Below are positions 59,492 through 64,000 of a stretch of DNA of 64,000 bases, in pieces (position 1 is the first letter of the stretch; each line of letters starts with the position of its first letter). A program made the position numbers and the translations under genes. Source of the DNA: Mikania micrantha (lineage: Eukaryota > Streptophyta > Magnoliopsida > Asterales > Asteraceae); contig CM018687.1 of the NCBI GenBank assembly GCA_009363875.1, positions 16,368,963-16,432,962 on the forward strand, in the 5' to 3' direction. The notes under the pieces were generated by a model, which was given only the letters and a program-made list of their open reading frames with translations, made no database searches and was not told the DNA's origin.

Positions 59492-60125
59492 AGAGTTAAG
59501 TGCAATTTGCAACCCTGTGGTTTAACCCTTATCACAAGTTGCAACCCTTCTTTTTTATTTTCGCAACTTGCAACCCTGTGATTCTGAAACACCTGTAACA
59601 TGCACCCTTAGAGTTAAAGTTAACATAACTATGTTAGTTATTGAAGGGTAAAATTGTAATCTTAAAGATATTTAACAATAAAGAATCAAAGATGTTGCAT
59701 GCATATGACACCAACCATTCGGTTTTAATTTTTTTATTTAATTCGGTTTTTCGGTTAACCGATTAAACCAAATTCATATTTAAATTTATTATTTCAATCG
59801 AATAAACCTTATCTATTATTAATAAAAAATAATAAATTTAAATATGAGTTTGGTTTAATCAGTTAACCGAAAAAACCGAATTAAAAAAAAATAAAACCGA
59901 ATGGTTGGTGTCATATGCATGCAACATCTTTGATTCTTTATTGTTAAATATCTTTAAGATTACAAATTTACCCCTCAATAACTAACATAGTTATGTTAAC
60001 TTTAATTCTAAGGGTGCATGTCGCAGGTGTTTTAAAATCACATGGTTGCAAGTTTCGAAAATAAAAAACAAGGGTTGCAACATGTGATAAGGTTAAATAC
60101 AGGGTTGCAAATTGCACTTAACTCT
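59492..60125. mobile_element. 634-bp near-perfect foldback element
   Basis: The left arm from 'agagttaagtgcaatttgca' (59492) to about 59800 recurs as its reverse complement from about 59827 to 'tgcaaattgcacttaactct' (60125). The arms of about 300 bp differ at few positions, with a loop of about 25-30 nt. The interior has no coding. Target-site duplication was not resolved because both flanks are A/T runs. Confidence 0.92.
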
Positions 60126-60276
60126 ATAAAAAATCAGGCAGTAAAATTTGGTAAACTATCATTAAAAAAAGAGATTAATGTTGTTTAATAAAAAAACTAA
60201 AAACGCTAAATGAAATGTTTTGTCTAACCCCAAGACTTTTAAAAGGCTCTGGACGTTAGTAAATGAGACTGGAGTG

Positions 60277-60550
60277 ACAAATGTTGTCTTATCCTAGTGG
60301 TAAGATAAATGTATAAAAGAAGTGATAGGAGACTCAGGTTATGGGTTCGGTCCTTTATCCCACTCGGTTTTACCGGCCTTTCCATTGTCGTGCATTTAGG
60401 CAGGTGCTTGGGTCCGGTTTTCCTGGGAATTGGTGGCAAGTGGGCTAGGGGCTCCGTCCGTCTAAACTAGTAGCCAGGTCGGGCATCTTTTAACCATTAG
60501 GGGCTGCGTACAAAGTACCCGGCTGTTGATTAGCTTTCAAAAAAAAATAT
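60277..60550 (+). mobile_element. tRNA-derived SINE with target-site duplication
   Basis: A box 'tatcctagtggtaaga' and B box 'ggttatgggttcggtcc' lie in the 5' part, and the 3' end is 'ctttcaaaaaaaaa'. Flanks 'agactggagtg' (60266-60276) and 'agactcgagtg' (60551-60561) match at 10 of 11. Confidence 0.82.
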
Positions 60551-60561
60551 AGACTCGAGTG

Positions 60562-61785
60562 GACCTATTGCCTATTTGTAGCTTTCCTCCTCCATCAAGC
60601 CCTGAAATTGGTGGTAGTAGGCCTATGCCATACAAAAGGCCCAAGAGTAATGTGCTTTTTAGTTTCAATCCAGGTGAATCTTCCGTCGGCCTAGTTTGGA
60701 TCTTAACTAGAGAGGCACAAAAAACTATTTCGGGAACCAGAACTGAGGGTTCGACACTAAACCGGAACCATTTTCGAACTACTCTAACAAGAAACAGTCT
60801 CAACCCATTAGAACATGGCAGTTTTTACTCGGTTACTACATTAAAATTTTCAATCGGGGCATACCCGAATCGGTTCCGAATGTTGGGACTTGGGACTACT
60901 TCTAGCTGTAGGAAGCCATTTTTTTTTTTAACTATTTGGGATATTTTTGGCCTTTTTTTGTATATGATGGCCCTTAAATTAATATAATATTTTTTAAATT
61001 TAATATAAAATTTTCAAAGTTAATATAAATAAGTTATGAGAAAAATTGATTGACTATCACGATTAAAAACATGATATTGTTGAGAATCCGAATAACCATT
61101 TTAGTTTTAAATGTCAAAATCAATAAATCTCATTAATTGATTAAATCAGATTTAACGTATTAGGTTACAAAACTTTTTAAACCAAATTTATTCTCAGAAC
61201 AGGATCTAGATTCAAACGAGTAATAACAAAACAATAACACAACCATAGGATGTTTAGAAATCGACATCTATGAAGATAACTCAAATCCACACAATGGATG
61301 TGACAACAGTCTTGCTAGTGACAATATATGATCAACCAAAATTCACTAGCTCGTACTAACAATCACAAATGAACTCAAAAGCAACTCAGATTAGCCCACG
61401 GCTCGCTGCGGCTCGACGGTTTGTCTCGACAGGTTGGCTGCTCGGTCGGTTGACCACCAACTGGTGATGGTTTGGCGACGGCAACGGTGGCTCTTGAGGA
61501 GGGGCCGGACGACGACAAGATAGGGGAGAGAGAGGGAGGATCAAAATTAGGGTTTTTCATTTTTTTTCTTCATCTCTTTAATTGTTAGTTAAACACATTT
61601 ATTTATAATAAATGTATTTACACTTTAAACCTTGTAACATTTAAAGTAAAAAAACCTTTCGTAACCAACAAACTTAATTACTTTAAATCCCATTGGATAA
61701 ATCTCGTTAAATAATTAAATTTTAACCAATTAAACTTTATTTATTTAATTAAATGAATCTATTAACTAACATTTATGTAAGCCCC
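60562..61785. other. unclassified sequence
   Basis: 60562-60930 has a 142-codon frame with 'ggaacc'/'gggaac' words and looks repeat-derived (several 'cggttccga'-like blocks). 61375-61560 has a Ser/Pro-rich minus-strand frame of 61 codons that I cannot assign. The remainder is AT-rich. Confidence 0.35.
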
Positions 61786-64000
61786 AAAAAACTACACACG
61801 CATGACACGTTTTTACAACACCCTCAGACTTTGGTCCCAGATTTTTCAAAATAAACAAGTGTATAATTACACTTCGATAACCGGTTGATATTCAAGTTCC
61901 AAAAGGTTTTATGTTAGTTAAACATTCGACAACTCCATTTACATTAATACAATTCACAAAACCTTTGATTTTAACTAACAAAATATAACCAAAAGACACA
62001 TTTCGATTTGAGTCATTGCAAGCAATCCGAGCACACCCACCATCACCCTTCACGTTCACCTGCAAAACACCACATTTAAATCACTATTAGTTCGTTAGAA
62101 CTAAGTAAGAACACCCGGGTATATTTTGGTTCATAACAGAAGAATACTGGATCCAAAAACGCAATTAGACGACAAAAACGGGCGATTTTGGACACCCCCA
62201 GCTATAACTTACGGCTTGGCCGGAGGCTATGGCCATTTGATCAGAACCATCCAACCGTAGCTTACGGCTTTGCCATAGGTTACGCCCATTTGATCAGAAC
62301 CCTCCAGTGATAGCTTACACCCAGGCCGTAGCTTACACCCACCTGAAATGCTGAAAATGCAATTTTTCACGTTTCGCACCCTCGCAACCACTCCGGATAG
62401 TTTTAACCCTTTCGTTACTCCCAAATACATCCCATAACACCTTTGAAACACAACTAACAATTTCCAAACATAATTTGGTGATATCGTTAAGTTAATCACC
62501 AAACGGTTTGTTTAACGGGTCATCACATAAACCCATAAACAACACCATTTCTCACCCGAATTTAATGTAAATTCCTTTCCAGCTAAGGATTTCCATTTGT
62601 TACAATAACCACATATCCAACATATGAAAATCATATTCATAGCACTTTAAAACACCAATAAAGTGTTAGAACATAAAGATCACCAAATTAAAAGTCAAAT
62701 TTCACCCCACTTTCTTGAGACTTCCTTTTTCACCAAGGATTCTCAAGGTAGGTAATCACACCACTTGTGATTTACCTAAACTACATATATTCACCATGGA
62801 AAGATGACACAACTTGTGATTCAACCCATTTTGCATTCACACACCTTGTGAATGGTTTGACCATTTTTAGTCAAACTTCAATATGACGTTCACAGCACTT
62901 GTGAATCATTCTTATTCTTCCACACCATTAGGAAGCATACAAATTTAAAACAACTAAGAAAATGTAACACATATTGCATGTTATTGGCACCCACCATAAA
63001 TTCAAACACCAATTCACCAAAATTTACATTTAATGTATATTCCACATACATACATACATACATGCGTAAAACCAACTATTTATATCAAGTATAATAGGTG
63101 CATGACTTACCTTGTCCCGACAAGTTATCTACCCCTACAATCTCCTTTCTGGGTCGTTTGGTTTCACTATCGCTTCCTATTATCACAATTAATGGATTCA
63201 ATATAATGGTTGACTATAACTAGTCAAATTACACCCACTAGATTCATCATCACCATTTCTTTCTAATTTTACTTCCAAATGACCCATATTCATACCAACT
63301 CACCTTTTTTAATTCTATGCATACATATTTCATATCACCATAATCTTTAAACTAAGTTTTAAGTTAAACACCTTAATTGGCATTTTATCAAACACCTCAT
63401 ATGTATACATTTATCTCCTTATGATTACTGATCAATAACACCTCAATCAAAATCATTTTTTTACAAGATGAACAAGTTCATCATATTCATAAACAAACTC
63501 CAACCAATTTGTAACATCATCAAACTCAACATTTGAACACCAAGTTTAACCACCAAATTCATATACCCTATGAACACTATAACCCTCATTTATCATACTA
63601 CCACAAAATGAAAGAAATGCTCAAGAAGTTGTTCCTAGATAATTTTCATAATGATTGACAACATATGACACCATATAAACCCCAAATTCTTGATTTCACT
63701 CATCACACCCACACCCACAAAGGAGACCCACGAAAATCCCCTCATCACCCACCAAAATTTCTTACCTAGATGTCGTTTAATGCAAGAGGACTCCAAATCA
63801 TCAATTGCATGAAGAATTTGACCCAAATTAAGCAAGAATTTGGTCAATTTTCCTGAAATTGGATTTATCCTCTTTTCTCCTCTTGTGGTCATCAACTGGA
63901 ACAAGAACCCGGGGGGGGGGGATTCTTTGACAAATGTTGACCCCAACTTGTCATATAATCTCCTTATGTTTAAGTATTAACTAATTACACATTTAGTCCC
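61786..64000 (-). repeat. LTR-like repeat, copy 2 (reverse), cut by the window edge
   Basis: The reverse complement shares ordered blocks with 8990-10045, including 'cttacttagttctaacgaac' and modules of 'CTTGTGATT/GTGTGAA' (62750-62920, four copies). It contains a CATA tetranucleotide run (63046-63062) and an 11-G run (63911-63921). Minus-strand frames here do not resemble retroelement proteins. Confidence 0.5.

Noticed and set aside
61375..61560. Ser/Pro-rich 61-codon minus-strand frame as a gene
   Set aside because: It is short, compositionally biased and without splice or promoter context; no support beyond the open frame.

Overview
The window is nuclear DNA from a flowering plant, most likely a eudicot of the daisy family (Asteraceae). 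The reasons are AT-rich sequence, multi-exon genes with GT-AG introns, several classes of plant transposable element nested in one another, and an Ulp1-associated transposon gene of a type I associate with Asteraceae genomes. The family assignment is inference. No prokaryotic, organellar or CRISPR-type feature is visible.

Only two ordinary host genes stand out. At 11376-19982 (+) a six-exon gene encodes a 313-residue arginine/serine-rich protein, probably a splicing-related SR-like factor. Its introns are loaded with MITEs, a Helitron and a LINE tail, and a 49-bp minisatellite lies just upstream. At 27815-31924 (-) a four-exon gene encodes APC8/CDC23, a TPR subunit of the anaphase-promoting complex (571 residues). 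A third, transposon-type gene fills 1-4701 (-). It is the N-terminal part of an Ulp1-associated (MULE-type) protein, made mostly of symmetrical phase-1 exons carrying a repeated GMTQE-like motif. Its expected protease domain would lie off the left edge.

The rest is mostly mobile DNA. 5.6-8.0 kb holds a decayed LTR and gag-like remnant. 9.0-10.0 kb and 61.8-64.0 kb are two copies, in opposite orientation, of one LTR-like repeat. 20-27.5 kb carries Helitron-like ends, a hAT MITE, a Harbinger-type remnant, and a Ty1/copia pseudogene split by a MITE that itself holds a Helitron, followed by a SINE. 32-35 kb has a SINE, two MITEs and an RTE LINE fragment.

The most informative structure is the nest at 35.4-56.3 kb. 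A hAT transposon (TIRs at 35361 and 56260) was split by an 18.1-kb Ty3/gypsy chromovirus-like retrotransposon with about 3-kb LTRs. That element was split in gag by one solo LTR and between RNase H and integrase by a second solo LTR, of its own family and inverted. A MITE also entered the hAT 3' part. Target-site duplications (TCATC/TTATC, GGTTG, CCGAC) let the order be read directly. The retroelement is riddled with stops and frameshifts, yet an intact 274-codon ORF survives between its primer-binding site and gag. 56.3-61.8 kb holds a small Helitron, a 634-bp near-perfect foldback, a SINE and unclassified AT-rich sequence.
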